64,000 bases of DNA, taken from positions 124,001-188,000 of the forward strand of contig JABLWW010000004.1 in NCBI GenBank assembly GCA_013178295.1, read 5' to 3'. Position numbers and translations under genes: made by a program. Each line of letters starts with the position of its first letter. The stretch's first letter is position 1. The DNA comes from Anaerolineae bacterium (GTDB taxonomy: Bacteria; Chloroflexota; Anaerolineae; Anaerolineales; Anaerolineaceae). Positions 52,495 to 61,665 of this stretch are shown in pieces. Under the pieces are notes generated by a model. The model was not told where the DNA came from. It saw only the letters and a program-made list of their open reading frames with translations, and made no database searches.

Positions 52495-54546
52495 TTACAC
52501 CGACTTGCGGATCACACGCACATCTCCTACCAGCAGCCCTTCGGGCAGTAGAAAGACAGGGTTGAGGTCGGCTTCCGCGATTTGGGGGTACTCAAACGGC
52601 AGCTCAGAAAAGCGTGCCAGAACACGCGCCAGGCTCTCCACATCGCGCGGGGGTTGCCCGCGCGTGCCTGTCAGCAGCTTAATTGAGCGTATCTCGTGGA
52701 TCATTCGACGCGCTTCATCAAGACAAATAGGTGCAATACGCAACACCACATCGCGAAACACTTCGGTATAAATACCGCCCAAACCAAAAGCCACCACAGG
52801 CCCAAACTGCGGATCGCACGAAAGACCAATCAGCACCTCAACCGCACCACGCACCATCGGATAAATAACAGCCCCCCGAAAATCCTTACCCGAAGCTGAC
52901 TGGCGAATGCGCTCAAACGCCTGACGGGCAGACTCAGCATCCTGGATGTTGACAATCACACCGCCAACATCAGACTTGTGCAGGATATCCGGCGATACAA
53001 CCTTCATCACCACTGGAAATCCCAGTTCCTCACAGGCTTTGACCACTTCGGAAGCATTGGAAACCAGTCGCAATGGCGGGGTAGGGATGCCATTTAGCCG
53101 CAGCCAGTCCATAGCTTCCGGCTCAAGCATGGGGTTTCCACCAGGTAAGGGTTTTGCGGCGCTGCTCAGCCGTTTTACTGTCTCATCAGCAGCAACGTTT
53201 TCCGCATCCGAGCGCGAAGACAAGTAATGCTGCATCGCGGCAATGACGTTGACCGCACGCTCGCCGCTGGGATAATTGACCACACCTGCATCTTTCATCA
53301 AGGCGCTACCAGCAGCAACCAGTTGTTGGGGCACAAAACTGGCAAATATCGGCTTGCCGCTCTGGATGGCAGCATCTGCGACCCCGCGCGCCAGACCAGT
53401 AGTATCGAGATATGAGGTGCTCACGTTGATTGCCAATCCTGCATCGTATTCTTTCAACATCGAAAGCAAGGAGCGGCGGAAACCTTCTTCGGTCCCCTCA
53501 ACTGTCAAGTCAACCGGGTTCTTGAGCGAACAGTTCGGAGGAAGATACACTCGCATTTCCTGTTGCAAGCTTGCACTCGGCTCATCCACCAGCAACCCCA
53601 ACTCCTCAGCGCGGTCGGCAGCCAGAACACCCGGACCTCCTGAATTGGTAACAATAGCAAGACGTTTTCCCCGCACCGGCGGCGCGCTGATAAAGCCCTC
53701 ACAAAGGTCAAGCAATTCCTCAACCGAACGGACACGGACAGCGCCGCTGGCTCGTATTGCCGCTTCATAGACAGCATCCGAACCCGCCATGGAACCTGTA
53801 TGCGACGCAGTCGCTCTTGTCCCCGCAGCAGTACGCCCAGATTTAATCACCACCACCGGTTTTTTACGGCTGCACACTCGCAAAGCCCGCATTAAAGCGC
53901 GCCCATCGCTCACACTCTCGATATACAACGCAATGACTTCACTTTCGTCATCCTCACTCAAATAATATAAAAAGTCCATCACGGTCAGATCAGCGCCATT
54001 GCCAAAACTGACAAATTTGGATATTCCCAATCCTTTCTGTGCTGCCCAGCCAAGCACAACCCCGCCAAGCGCTCCACTTTGCGATACCAACGCCACCTTG
54101 CCCGGCGGCGGTTTCATCTCCAGAGTGGGGAAAAATTGATACGGCGCATTGGCAAGACCAGCACAGTTAGGACCCACAAAGCGGATGCCATATTTTCGCG
54201 CCGTCTCCAAAAGCTCTTTTTCCGCCTGGTGGTTGCCAACTTCCGAAAACCCCGAGGTAATGATCACCGCGGCGTGCACACCCGCCCGTCCACATTCTTC
54301 CAAAACGGCAGCAACTGTCGCCGCAGGTGAGACAATCACTGCCAGTTCAGGCAATGGGTCAATATCCGAAAGGGAGGAAAAACCGGGCACCGCACCAAAT
54401 CCTTCAGCTTTTGGGTTAATGGCATAGAGTCTGCCCTGATAACCACCCTCGACAATCAGATTGACCAGGATGGAACCCAGCTTGCCCGGCGACATGGATC
54501 CAACCACAGCTACAGATTGTGGGTTAAAGAAGCTGCCAAAATCCAT
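52495..54546 (-). CDS. ADP-forming acyl-CoA synthetase (fused alpha-beta)
   Basis: 683 residues: CoA-binding domain (1-130), succinyl-CoA-ligase-like domain (145-290) with the phosphohistidine candidate His249 in ASHTGSMAGSD, a third flavodoxin-like domain (about 290-450), and a C-terminal ATP-grasp (about 465-683: LGFPVVMKVVSPDILHKSDVGGV). The enzyme turns acyl-CoA, ADP and phosphate into acid, CoA and ATP. Its start overlaps the iorB stop (TGATG), so it works with IorAB: aryl-acetyl-CoA made there would be converted to ATP here. Confidence 0.92.
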   Translation of the reverse strand: MDFGSFFNPQSVAVVGSMSPGKLGSILVNLIVEGGYQGRLYAINPKAEGFGAVPGFSSLSDIDPLPELAVIVSPAATVAAVLEECGRAGVHAAVIITSGFSEVGNHQAEKELLETARKYGIRFVGPNCAGLANAPYQFFPTLEMKPPPGKVALVSQSGALGGVVLGWAAQKGLGISKFVSFGNGADLTVMDFLYYLSEDDESEVIALYIESVSDGRALMRALRVCSRKKPVVVIKSGRTAAGTRATASHTGSMAGSDAVYEAAIRASGAVRVRSVEELLDLCEGFISAPPVRGKRLAIVTNSGGPGVLAADRAEELGLLVDEPSASLQQEMRVYLPPNCSLKNPVDLTVEGTEEGFRRSLLSMLKEYDAGLAINVSTSYLDTTGLARGVADAAIQSGKPIFASFVPQQLVAAGSALMKDAGVVNYPSGERAVNVIAAMQHYLSSRSDAENVAADETVKRLSSAAKPLPGGNPMLEPEAMDWLRLNGIPTPPLRLVSNASEVVKACEELGFPVVMKVVSPDILHKSDVGGVIVNIQDAESARQAFERIRQSASGKDFRGAVIYPMVRGAVEVLIGLSCDPQFGPVVAFGLGGIYTEVFRDVVLRIAPICLDEARRMIHEIRSIKLLTGTRGQPPRDVESLARVLARFSELPFEYPQIAEADLNPVFLLPEGLLVGDVRVIRKSV

Positions 54547-55148
54547 CAGGCTGCCTCCTCAACAGAATACTCTAGCCCGCAGCGGAAGGCAAACAGGTTG
54601 GATTCTACCTCACGGCTGAAGCGCGCACGGATAACCCGCTCCACATCCGAAGGTTGAAACATGTGCTTCAGCGCCGAAAGATGAACGAGCACCCCAAGCA
54701 CAAACAGATTGGCTCTGACGGTTTCATCTTGATACAGCGGCAATTGTGCTGGGTCAATGTAGATCAACCTCGCCCCAGCGAGGTGTATCTGTTCCTTGAC
54801 CTGTTCCAACGCAGGGTACGGCGCTTTACCCAGGGCAACCGCGGTAGGCGCCCAAACATTCCCCAGAAGGACAAACTCGCCGCCTTCTTTGATGAGTGGC
54901 AAAGCTTTCAACGATTCGGAAACTTCCATCGAGACAACAATATCCGCTCCGCGCGGGGGAATATTGGGGCCCACATGCTCGCGCCCGAGACGCAACTGGG
55001 CTTTGACAAATCCCCCGCGCTGCGCCATGCCCTTGCTGGGATAAAAATTTGAAGGAATACCCATAGAAACGGCTGTCTCAGCCAAAACCTCGCCAATGGT
55101 CAGAATGCCCTGACCGCCTACGCCGGTAAAATATATATCGCAATTCAT
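54546..55148 (-). CDS. iorB: Indolepyruvate:ferredoxin oxidoreductase subunit beta
   Basis: 200 residues, the gamma-type domain of 2-oxoacid:ferredoxin oxidoreductases: TGVGGQGILTIGEVLAE at the start, SKGMAQRGGFVKAQLRLG, and ADIVVSMEVSESL. It works with IorA to oxidise aryl pyruvates to aryl-acetyl-CoA with reduction of ferredoxin. ATGA overlap with iorA and one-base overlap with the synthetase gene. Confidence 0.93.
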   Translation of the reverse strand: MNCDIYFTGVGGQGILTIGEVLAETAVSMGIPSNFYPSKGMAQRGGFVKAQLRLGREHVGPNIPPRGADIVVSMEVSESLKALPLIKEGGEFVLLGNVWAPTAVALGKAPYPALEQVKEQIHLAGARLIYIDPAQLPLYQDETVRANLFVLGVLVHLSALKHMFQPSDVERVIRARFSREVESNLFAFRCGLEYSVEEAA

Positions 55149-57007
55149 GCCGCCAGCTCCTTATGCAAAGCTTCTTTATTACACGTCTGAACGCACATGC
55201 CGCACCCATAGCAAAGCTCGGGATCAATCTGGATCGCATCGCTCCCCAGACTCAGCGCCGGGCAGCCGGTTACAATGATGCACAGCTTGCACTTGTTGCA
55301 ATTCTCAGGAGTTATTTTGATTACCCCTTCCTTCTCCCCGCGGCGCTGGGCTTGAATGGCACATTCCTGCCGCGCCAGAATCACCTTGACCCCCGGCATG
55401 ACAAGCGCATTTTGTATTGCTGTGCTGGTCTCTTCCAATTTAAAGGGGTCAACAATTACAAAATGGTTCACGCCAAGTGCAGGCACAATACTGGCGATAT
55501 CTACCTGCTGATACCCTTTCAGCCCATCATAACAGGGCGTACCCGGGTTCACCTGCATCCCGGTCATCGCTGTCCAGCGGTTATCCATGATGATGAGCGT
55601 CATATTCACCTGATGTTGTACTGCATTGATTAACCCCGGTATACCACCGTGAAAGAAAGTCGAGTCTCCAATGGTAGCGATCACCGGCGTCTGCACCCCG
55701 GCGTGCACATAGCCCTGCGCCAGACTGACGCTGGCGCCCATTGAAATCTCATTCCAGACGGTATCAAAAGGCGGGTTCATGCCAAGAATGGTGCACCCAA
55801 TGTCACCGGTTACCATGACCTCATTCTTCTTGAGCTTGAGCCGTTTAATCGCCTGATTGATTGCCATATAAGTGCCGCGGTGAGGACAGCCAGCACAAAC
55901 AGTGATCGGGCGCGCGGCGGCAAGCTTCAACCCTTCCTGCCCGGCGTTAAAGAGCGTCTCGGGCAAATCCAGTTTAAGCGCAGCAGAGATGCCTTGGACG
56001 ACCTGTTTAACTCCATATTCGCCAATGCGGCTGAGCGTGCCGTCCAGTTTTCCCACAATGCGCCCGCGGTAACCAAGCTTTTGCGCCATCACATACACGC
56101 TTTTTTCGATGTACGCCTCAAGCTCCTCCAGAACCAAAACAGTGGGGCAACGATCAAGCAGTTGCGAAACTTCTTTCGAAGGAAACGGATGAGAAGCCTT
56201 AATCTCAAGGATCGAAGCCGTTTCTGGACGAAAACCATACGCTTGTGCAATCTCAAAACCTTCTTCGAGATAAGCCGCCGCCACACCACAGGCAATGATG
56301 CCAAGCCCCGCCTCTTTCGCCAATCTCAGCTGGTTAATGCCCGCCTGGGCAATGATCTTTTCTGCCAGTTCCAGACGCTCAATCAACTGGCGATGCTGCG
56401 TCATGGCAATCACCGACCCGGCTTTGGTATATCTGGCAATATCGCGCACAAGCAGGGGCGGCTTCTGGGAGACTGGCGCGGGTTCTTCGATTTCCACCTC
56501 TGCCTGTGAATCGGCAATGGCGGTCACAGAACGCAGAAAGACCGGACCCTTAATCTGCTCGGAGAGTTCAAATGCAAACTGTGTTAGCCAATACGCCTCA
56601 GCCACCGACTTGGGTTCCAGCATGGGCATATCAGACATGATAGCAAAGCCGCGCGTATCCTGCTCGCACATTCCAGCATTTGCCCCCGGGTCATCGGCCA
56701 CATAGATCACCATGCCGCCATCACAACCCGAATAGGCAACGGAAATCAAAGAGTCATAGGCAACATTCACACCCGACATCTTCATGGTGCATAGGGCACG
56801 GTGACCCGCCCAGGCGACTCCGGCAGCGATCTCCACCGCCACTTTTTCATTTACACTCCACTCAACATACGTATCTTTGAGATCCATTAGCAACAGACTG
56901 GCAAGGCAACCCGTCGAAGGGGTGCCCGGATAGCCACAAGCCACCTTGACGCCCGCGCGCAGAGCGCCATAAGCCACTGCCTCATTTCCAGTAATTAACT
57001 TTTTCAA
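55145..57007 (-). CDS. iorA: Indolepyruvate:ferredoxin oxidoreductase subunit alpha
   Basis: 620 residues. Pyrimidine-binding N-terminal domain (GNEAVAYGALRAGVKVACGYPGTPS), TPP-binding domain with GDIGCTILGMNPPF, and two C-terminal 4Fe-4S motifs: Cys570, 573, 576, 582 and Cys599, 602, 605, 609. It decarboxylates indolepyruvate, phenylpyruvate or hydroxyphenylpyruvate to the CoA thioester, sending electrons to ferredoxin. The start fits the family (MKKLITGNEA). A 67-base gap separates it from the hisC-like gene. Confidence 0.95.
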   Translation of the reverse strand: MKKLITGNEAVAYGALRAGVKVACGYPGTPSTGCLASLLLMDLKDTYVEWSVNEKVAVEIAAGVAWAGHRALCTMKMSGVNVAYDSLISVAYSGCDGGMVIYVADDPGANAGMCEQDTRGFAIMSDMPMLEPKSVAEAYWLTQFAFELSEQIKGPVFLRSVTAIADSQAEVEIEEPAPVSQKPPLLVRDIARYTKAGSVIAMTQHRQLIERLELAEKIIAQAGINQLRLAKEAGLGIIACGVAAAYLEEGFEIAQAYGFRPETASILEIKASHPFPSKEVSQLLDRCPTVLVLEELEAYIEKSVYVMAQKLGYRGRIVGKLDGTLSRIGEYGVKQVVQGISAALKLDLPETLFNAGQEGLKLAAARPITVCAGCPHRGTYMAINQAIKRLKLKKNEVMVTGDIGCTILGMNPPFDTVWNEISMGASVSLAQGYVHAGVQTPVIATIGDSTFFHGGIPGLINAVQHQVNMTLIIMDNRWTAMTGMQVNPGTPCYDGLKGYQQVDIASIVPALGVNHFVIVDPFKLEETSTAIQNALVMPGVKVILARQECAIQAQRRGEKEGVIKITPENCNKCKLCIIVTGCPALSLGSDAIQIDPELCYGCGMCVQTCNKEALHKELAA

Positions 57008-57074
57008 GTTCGTCTCCTTTCCGAAACTAACAATTCACAACCACACGCGCCACTAAGGAAGCAAAAAAACTAAC

Positions 57075-58184
57075 CTAAAGGGTCTTTCCTAGAGCAATTG
57101 CCAGGGCTTGCAAGGCACGCTCGTTCTGCTCCCGCGTGCCAATTGTGATGCGTATTGCATTGGGCAGTCCTTGTGGACCCAACGGGCGCACAATCACCCC
57201 CTGCCGCAGCATTGCCTCAAAGACTGGCTGCGCTGGCTGCCCCAGGTCAATAAAAACAAAATTCGTCTGACTGGGGCAATAGGATATCCCCAATGCATCC
57301 AACGTCCTGTAAAACTGTTGCCGCCCCTCGCGTGCGGCTTTTACACTGCGCTGAATAAACTCGTGATCATCCAGGCTTGCCAGAGCACCCACCTGAGCAA
57401 GACGGTTCACTGGAAACGGGTCTTTGACCTTATTTAACACGCGGATGATCTCTGGGTGGGCAATCGCATACCCCACGCGTACCCCCGCCAGCCCCATTGC
57501 CTTTGAAAAAGTGCGCAAAATCATCAGATTGGGGAATTTCTCCAGATAAGGGATGGTCTGAGGATAGTCAGGGTCTTCGGCAAATTCGTAATATGCCTCA
57601 TCGCAAACCACCAGAACGTGTTCAGGCACACGCGAAATCACACGATCAAACGCATCCCGAGAGATAATTGTGCCAGTAGGATTATTGGGGTTGCACAAAA
57701 ACACGATTTTGGTTCTCTCCGTTACCGCCGACAGGATGGCATCCACATCAAAGCGATAGCCCGGTAACATGGGCGTCAGGATGATTTTCCCATCCATCCT
57801 GCCAGTTACATTTTTGTAGGCGGGGAACGTAAACTGGCTGGTGATCACCTCATCACCCGGGTCAATAAAGCCAAGACCAATCGCGGCAATGACGCCATCC
57901 TCGCCATTGTTGACAAAAAATTGCTCCTGGCGCAACCCCAGCAACGCTGCCAGACGCTCGGTCAGCATCGGGGCGCTGCCCTCAGGGTAATAATGGGTAT
58001 TCTCTTTCAAATCCTGCATCATTGCTTCCAGTGCTTTTGGAGAAGTTCCCAGCGGGTTCTCATTGGAAGCCATCTTAAGAATATCCGTCAAACCAAGTTC
58101 GCGCCTGACCTCCTCAATTGGTTTGCCGGGTACATAATCGCTCAATTCCAGAACACAACGACGGGCTATTTTTCTAATATCCAT
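57075..58184 (-). CDS. HisC-like aminotransferase, probably acting on aromatic amino acids
   Basis: 369 residues, class I/II aminotransferase of the HisC subfamily: NENPLGTSPKALEAM, PNNPTGTI, DEAYYEFA and PLP lysine Lys228 in TFSKAMGLAGVRVGYA. By sequence it could be histidinol-phosphate aminotransferase. The context (GntR regulator, iorA, iorB, acyl-CoA synthetase) instead suggests transamination of Phe, Tyr or Trp to the aryl pyruvate that IorAB uses; HisC-type enzymes are known to do this. No other his gene is in the window. Its ATG overlaps the regulator stop by eleven bases. Confidence 0.85.
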   Translation of the reverse strand: MDIRKIARRCVLELSDYVPGKPIEEVRRELGLTDILKMASNENPLGTSPKALEAMMQDLKENTHYYPEGSAPMLTERLAALLGLRQEQFFVNNGEDGVIAAIGLGFIDPGDEVITSQFTFPAYKNVTGRMDGKIILTPMLPGYRFDVDAILSAVTERTKIVFLCNPNNPTGTIISRDAFDRVISRVPEHVLVVCDEAYYEFAEDPDYPQTIPYLEKFPNLMILRTFSKAMGLAGVRVGYAIAHPEIIRVLNKVKDPFPVNRLAQVGALASLDDHEFIQRSVKAAREGRQQFYRTLDALGISYCPSQTNFVFIDLGQPAQPVFEAMLRQGVIVRPLGPQGLPNAIRITIGTREQNERALQALAIALGKTL

Positions 58185-58950
58185 GACAGTTTTCTTCTCC
58201 TTTTGGTTTTATCGGGTTTTCGTTTTCTTGAGAGTCTTCACCCTCCGGCACAGAGCGCTGACCTTCAAGCCGCGCCATCAGGGAATCAACAGTAGAAGCG
58301 ATATGCCTACGGATAACCTGGGCAGCCTCTTCACCATCCCGCGCTTCCAGCGCCCGAAGCAGCTCTTCATGCTGCGCCAGATCAACACGACTGGTGTGTG
58401 CAATCTCACGCTCATCTTGATACAGCAACTCATACGCAAACATCATCTCCCATAACTGCTCAAGCACTCTCTGCAAGACCCTGGAACCTGACGCCCGTAT
58501 GGGTATCCAGTGAAACTGACGATTGCTTTCCTGAGCGAACTTCATGGAAGAAGCTGTGAGCGCCACAGTCGAAGGCAGCAACCGCCGCATTTGCTCCAGA
58601 TCGTCCGCGCACAGATGCTGGGCTGCTAACTCCACCGCGCGCCCTTCAAGAAGGGCGCGCATCATATACACCTCGCGCAGCTCTTCCAAAGGTAGGGCAG
58701 TAACACGTACCCCACGATAAGGCTCATGAACCGCCAACCCCTTTGCCACAAGCTGAGCGAACGCCTCTCTGACCGTGCGCTCACTGACCCCCAGTTGCCT
58801 GGCAAGCTCCACCTGTCCCATGCGCTCACCCGGCTTAATCCGCCCGGTAACAATCGCCTCGCGGATCGCTTCATAAGCCATCTGGGTCAGGCTGGTTTGC
58901 TTTTGAATGGGTTTGACGCGCTTTTCCTCTGTTTCAGGGGGAAACATCAA
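58174..58950 (-). CDS. GntR-family regulator, FCD (FadR) subfamily
   Basis: 258 residues. Winged-helix part at 20-85 (MAYEAIREAIVTGRIKPGERMGQVELARQLGVSERTVREAFAQL in parts) and an FCD ligand domain at about 90-230 (REVYMMRALLEGRAVELAAQ, and a later FHWIPIRASGSRVL). The ligand domain usually binds a small organic acid through metal-binding histidines. First gene of the aryl-acid operon and divergent from the aminotransferase operon. A palindrome over its own promoter suggests autorepression. The C-terminal 30 residues are polar and disordered-looking. Confidence 0.9.
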   Translation of the reverse strand: MMFPPETEEKRVKPIQKQTSLTQMAYEAIREAIVTGRIKPGERMGQVELARQLGVSERTVREAFAQLVAKGLAVHEPYRGVRVTALPLEELREVYMMRALLEGRAVELAAQHLCADDLEQMRRLLPSTVALTASSMKFAQESNRQFHWIPIRASGSRVLQRVLEQLWEMMFAYELLYQDEREIAHTSRVDLAQHEELLRALEARDGEEAAQVIRRHIASTVDSLMARLEGQRSVPEGEDSQENENPIKPKGEENCHGY

Positions 58951-58989
58951 GAAACCTCTACAAATCTCACAGCTTCAGCTTTAGCGCAA

Positions 58990-59008
58990 ATTGTGCACAA
59001 TGCACAAT
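58990..59008 (-). promoter_or_regulatory. Operator of the GntR operon
   Basis: Perfect 8-base arms ATTGTGCA-CAA-TGCACAAT. It overlaps the downstream edge of the -10 box and the expected start of the GntR operon. The TTGTGCA arm differs from the TGGAA operator on the opposite side of this gap, so two regulators, or two sites, act in one intergenic region. Confidence 0.75.
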
Positions 59009-59034
59009 ATAGTATAAACATTTGATGCTGTCAA
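59006..59034 (-). promoter_or_regulatory. Promoter of the GntR-hisC-iorAB-ACD operon
   Basis: On the minus strand TTGACA (59029-59034) and TATATT (59006-59011) are 17 bases apart. A consensus -35 with an overlapping operator suggests a strong promoter held down by repression. Confidence 0.82.
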
Positions 59035-59071
59035 TAGGATATTTTCCACGTTTCACAGAACGTTTGTCAGG

Positions 59072-59100
59072 TTGATTTTAAGAGTGGAATATTGTATAAT
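59072..59100 (+). promoter_or_regulatory. Promoter of the aminotransferase-amidohydrolase-pyrB operon
   Basis: TTGATT (59072-59077) and TATAAT (59095-59100) are 17 bases apart. A TGGAA half-site lies in the spacer (59085-59089). Leader of about 95 bases to ATG 59202. Confidence 0.82.
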
Positions 59101-59108
59101 ACTGATAT

Positions 59109-59134
59109 ATGGAACTCTATTCCATTATACGGAA
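59109..59134 (+). promoter_or_regulatory. Operator shared with the molybdenum hydroxylase operon
   Basis: ATGGAA-5 bases-TTCCAT (59109-59125), then 4 bases and CGGAAC (to 59135). Aligned with the element at 16174-16199 read on the minus strand, 21 of 26 bases from TGGAAC to CGGAAC are identical. In both, the centre of the dyad lies 17 bases past the last base of the -10 box. Confidence 0.78.
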
Positions 59135-59201
59135 CTACAAAACATTCCCTGCGACACCTCTCAACTTCCCTAACACCTTATTTCAACAATGAGGAAACAT
59201 T

Positions 59202-60278
59202 ATGACCACAACCATCGACCTGACACGGGGGATGCCCCCCGCCAGCACCTTTCCAACGGAAGATCTGATACACTGCTGTGAAAAAGTGCTTCGGAGGGAC
59301 GGACATACGCTGATGCAATACGGACGCTCCCCCGGATATGCGCCATTGAAGGAATGGATCGCTGCTTACCACCAAACCACCCCTGCCCGGGTTTTTATGG
59401 GTAATAGCTCTCTGGAAATTTTTGCTTTTATCACCCAGACAATACTGCCGCCCGGGGCGCGCGTCTTTGTGGAACGGCCTACCTATGACCGAAGCATCCT
59501 TTTACTGCGCCGCGCCGGAATGCACATTGTGGATATTCCTATTGAGCAGGACGGCGTCAGCCTGGAGCAATTTGAAGAAGAACTAAAACGCGGGGTGCCT
59601 CGCCTAGTATATCTCATCACCGATTTTCAAAATCCGATGGGTACCACCACCAGTCTTTCCAAACGGCAACAGCTGGCAAAATGGGCAGAAGAGTACGACT
59701 TCCTCATTGTGGAAGACGGACCCTACCGCGCCCTGCGCTACAAAGGTGAACAACCCCCAACGCTCTACGCAATAGCGCCGCAGCGAGTGTTGCACTTATC
59801 ATCTTTCTCCAAACTGCTCGCCCCAGGGCTGCGCGTCGGCTATATGGTAGGCAACGAAGCGGCAGTTAGCAAGCTGACCGAATGGGCAACCAACACTTAC
59901 ATTGGGCCTGTAACGCTTACCCAGGGCATGGTATATGAATATTGCGTCAGTGGACTGCTGGAGAAAAATATTGAAAAGCTCAAGCGCCTCTATGCTCCAA
60001 AGCTAGAAGCCATTCAGGCAGCCTTGCAGAAATATCTCCCCGATGTCAGCCGCACCCAGCCGGAGGGCGGCTACTACGTCAGCCTCAACCTGCCAGAGAG
60101 CGTGCGCATGGATGCCCTTCTGGCAAACGCAGCCAGTGTTGGGCTAAAACTCAGCGACGGGCGAGGGTTCTTTGTCAACCCAGCCGACGGCGAACGCTTT
60201 CTGCGCATCCCTTTCTGCAGTGTGGAGCCAGAAGATATTGAGCCTGCGGTGGTCAGGTTGTCGCAATTAATCGGTTAA
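59202..60278 (+). CDS. PLP-dependent class I/II aminotransferase
   Basis: 358 residues, fold type I, related to the aminotransferase half of MocR factors and to 2-aminoadipate transaminases but without a DNA-binding domain. Motifs: QYGRSPGYAPLKEW, DFQNPMGT (Asn144), Asp172 in VEDGPYRALRY and PLP lysine Lys204 in SSFSKLLAPGLRVGYM. First gene of an operon with the amidohydrolase (10-base gap) and pyrB. In that company it may deaminate the amino acid released from an N-carbamoyl intermediate (inference). Ends are complete; ATG 59202 fits the family N-terminus but has only a weak purine run (GAGGAAAC) upstream. Confidence 0.85.
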   Translation: MTTTIDLTRGMPPASTFPTEDLIHCCEKVLRRDGHTLMQYGRSPGYAPLKEWIAAYHQTTPARVFMGNSSLEIFAFITQTILPPGARVFVERPTYDRSILLLRRAGMHIVDIPIEQDGVSLEQFEEELKRGVPRLVYLITDFQNPMGTTTSLSKRQQLAKWAEEYDFLIVEDGPYRALRYKGEQPPTLYAIAPQRVLHLSSFSKLLAPGLRVGYMVGNEAAVSKLTEWATNTYIGPVTLTQGMVYEYCVSGLLEKNIEKLKRLYAPKLEAIQAALQKYLPDVSRTQPEGGYYVSLNLPESVRMDALLANAASVGLKLSDGRGFFVNPADGERFLRIPFCSVEPEDIEPAVVRLSQLIG

Positions 60279-60288
60279 GGAGGTTTCG

Positions 60289-61641
60289 ATGTACTTTGAC
60301 ATCCAGATCAAGAATGGCTTGCTGGTTCACTCCGATGGCATTCAGCGCGCCGATATTGGCATTGCCGCAGAAACGATTTCGGCAGTCGCACCGTCGCTGG
60401 AAGGGGCAGAGGCAGGCAGAGTCATTGATGCCGCTGGCTGCTATATCCTGCCGGGAGTGATTGACCCGCACACACATCCGGTATATGTAGATGACATGGG
60501 CGACACCTCCATCTCAGCTGCCTTTGGCGGGGTAACCACGCTGATACACTTTGCCTATGTAAAACCAGGAGAAGAAGTGTTACCCACACTGGAACGATTC
60601 CGCCGTGATGGGGAGCAAAAATCAGTGCTGGATTTTGCTTTGCACTTGGGATTGTTCGATGTTAAAAACCAAATCAAGGATTTGCCAGCCGCTTTTCAAT
60701 ATGGCGCCACTTCTTTTAAGGTCTTCATGACCTATGCAAAGCTGGGCTGGATGACAGACGACTACTGGCTGACGGCCGTGATGGATGTGGCTGCGCGCGA
60801 AAAAGGTCTGGTCATGGCCCATACCGAAAATGGGCTGGCAACCGATTACCTGGAGGACAAAAGCAACCGCGAAGGGATGGATGCCGTCAAAGCGTTCACT
60901 TATGTGCGCCCTGCCATTCTCGAAGCTGAGGCAGTCAACCGTGCCATTGCTCTAGCGCAAGTGATGGGATGTCCATTATATGTGGTACACAACAGCGCCG
61001 AATCCTGTCTGGAGCCGCTGCGCCGCGCGCGCCAAAACGGATGGAAAGTAATCGGAGAAACCTGTCCCCAGTATCTAACCCTGACAGAGGAAACCACTGC
61101 CGTATTCAAAGCACAGGCAAAAATGGGGCCTCCGCTGCGCACACGCCAGGATAATCTTGCACTCTGGGGCGGTCTGATGGACGATACGCTCCAAACCATA
61201 GGCAGCGATCATGCTCCCAAACCCAAAAAGGTGAGCGATGATTTCTTTGCCGCCCCATACGGAGCGCCTCAGGTAGAAACCAGCCTGACCATGATCTATC
61301 ACGAGGGGGTCAACGGCGGGCACATCACCCTCCCACGCCTGGTTCAGGTGATGAGCGAAAACCCCGCACGCGTCTTTGGCTTGTACCCCAAAAAAGGTGC
61401 TCTCAAAGTGGGCAGCGACGCCGATCTGGTGCTTTTTGATCCCCGCCACCAGCATACAATCACCGCAGCTTCGCAGCACTCCAATGTTGGATATACCCTG
61501 TACGAAGGTCGTCAGGTGATGGGGAAACCTATTCTGACCATGCAGCGCGGCAAAGTCATCGTTGAAAACGATCGGTTGATTGCCAAACCCGGCTGTGCCC
61601 ATTTTCTGCGCACAGACACCTCACACTTGTATAACTCTTAA
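60289..61641 (+). CDS. Cyclic amidohydrolase (dihydropyrimidinase / hydantoinase / dihydroorotase type)
   Basis: 450 residues of the metal-dependent cyclic amidohydrolase family. Binuclear site residues are all present: His61 and His63 (DPHTHP), Lys144 (TSFKVFMTYA, the carboxylated lysine), His178, His234 and Asp307 (IGSDHAP). The TSFKVFMTYA and ETCPQYLTL stretches are closer to dihydropyrimidinase and hydantoinase than to short PyrC forms. It opens a cyclic ureide to an N-carbamoyl amino acid. AAGGAGG precedes ATG 60289. The next gene, an aspartate carbamoyltransferase, could use that product if the substrate is dihydroorotate. Confidence 0.86.
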   Translation: MYFDIQIKNGLLVHSDGIQRADIGIAAETISAVAPSLEGAEAGRVIDAAGCYILPGVIDPHTHPVYVDDMGDTSISAAFGGVTTLIHFAYVKPGEEVLPTLERFRRDGEQKSVLDFALHLGLFDVKNQIKDLPAAFQYGATSFKVFMTYAKLGWMTDDYWLTAVMDVAAREKGLVMAHTENGLATDYLEDKSNREGMDAVKAFTYVRPAILEAEAVNRAIALAQVMGCPLYVVHNSAESCLEPLRRARQNGWKVIGETCPQYLTLTEETTAVFKAQAKMGPPLRTRQDNLALWGGLMDDTLQTIGSDHAPKPKKVSDDFFAAPYGAPQVETSLTMIYHEGVNGGHITLPRLVQVMSENPARVFGLYPKKGALKVGSDADLVLFDPRHQHTITAASQHSNVGYTLYEGRQVMGKPILTMQRGKVIVENDRLIAKPGCAHFLRTDTSHLYNS

Positions 61642-61665
61642 ACGCCATCAGGAAAGGAAAATGTC

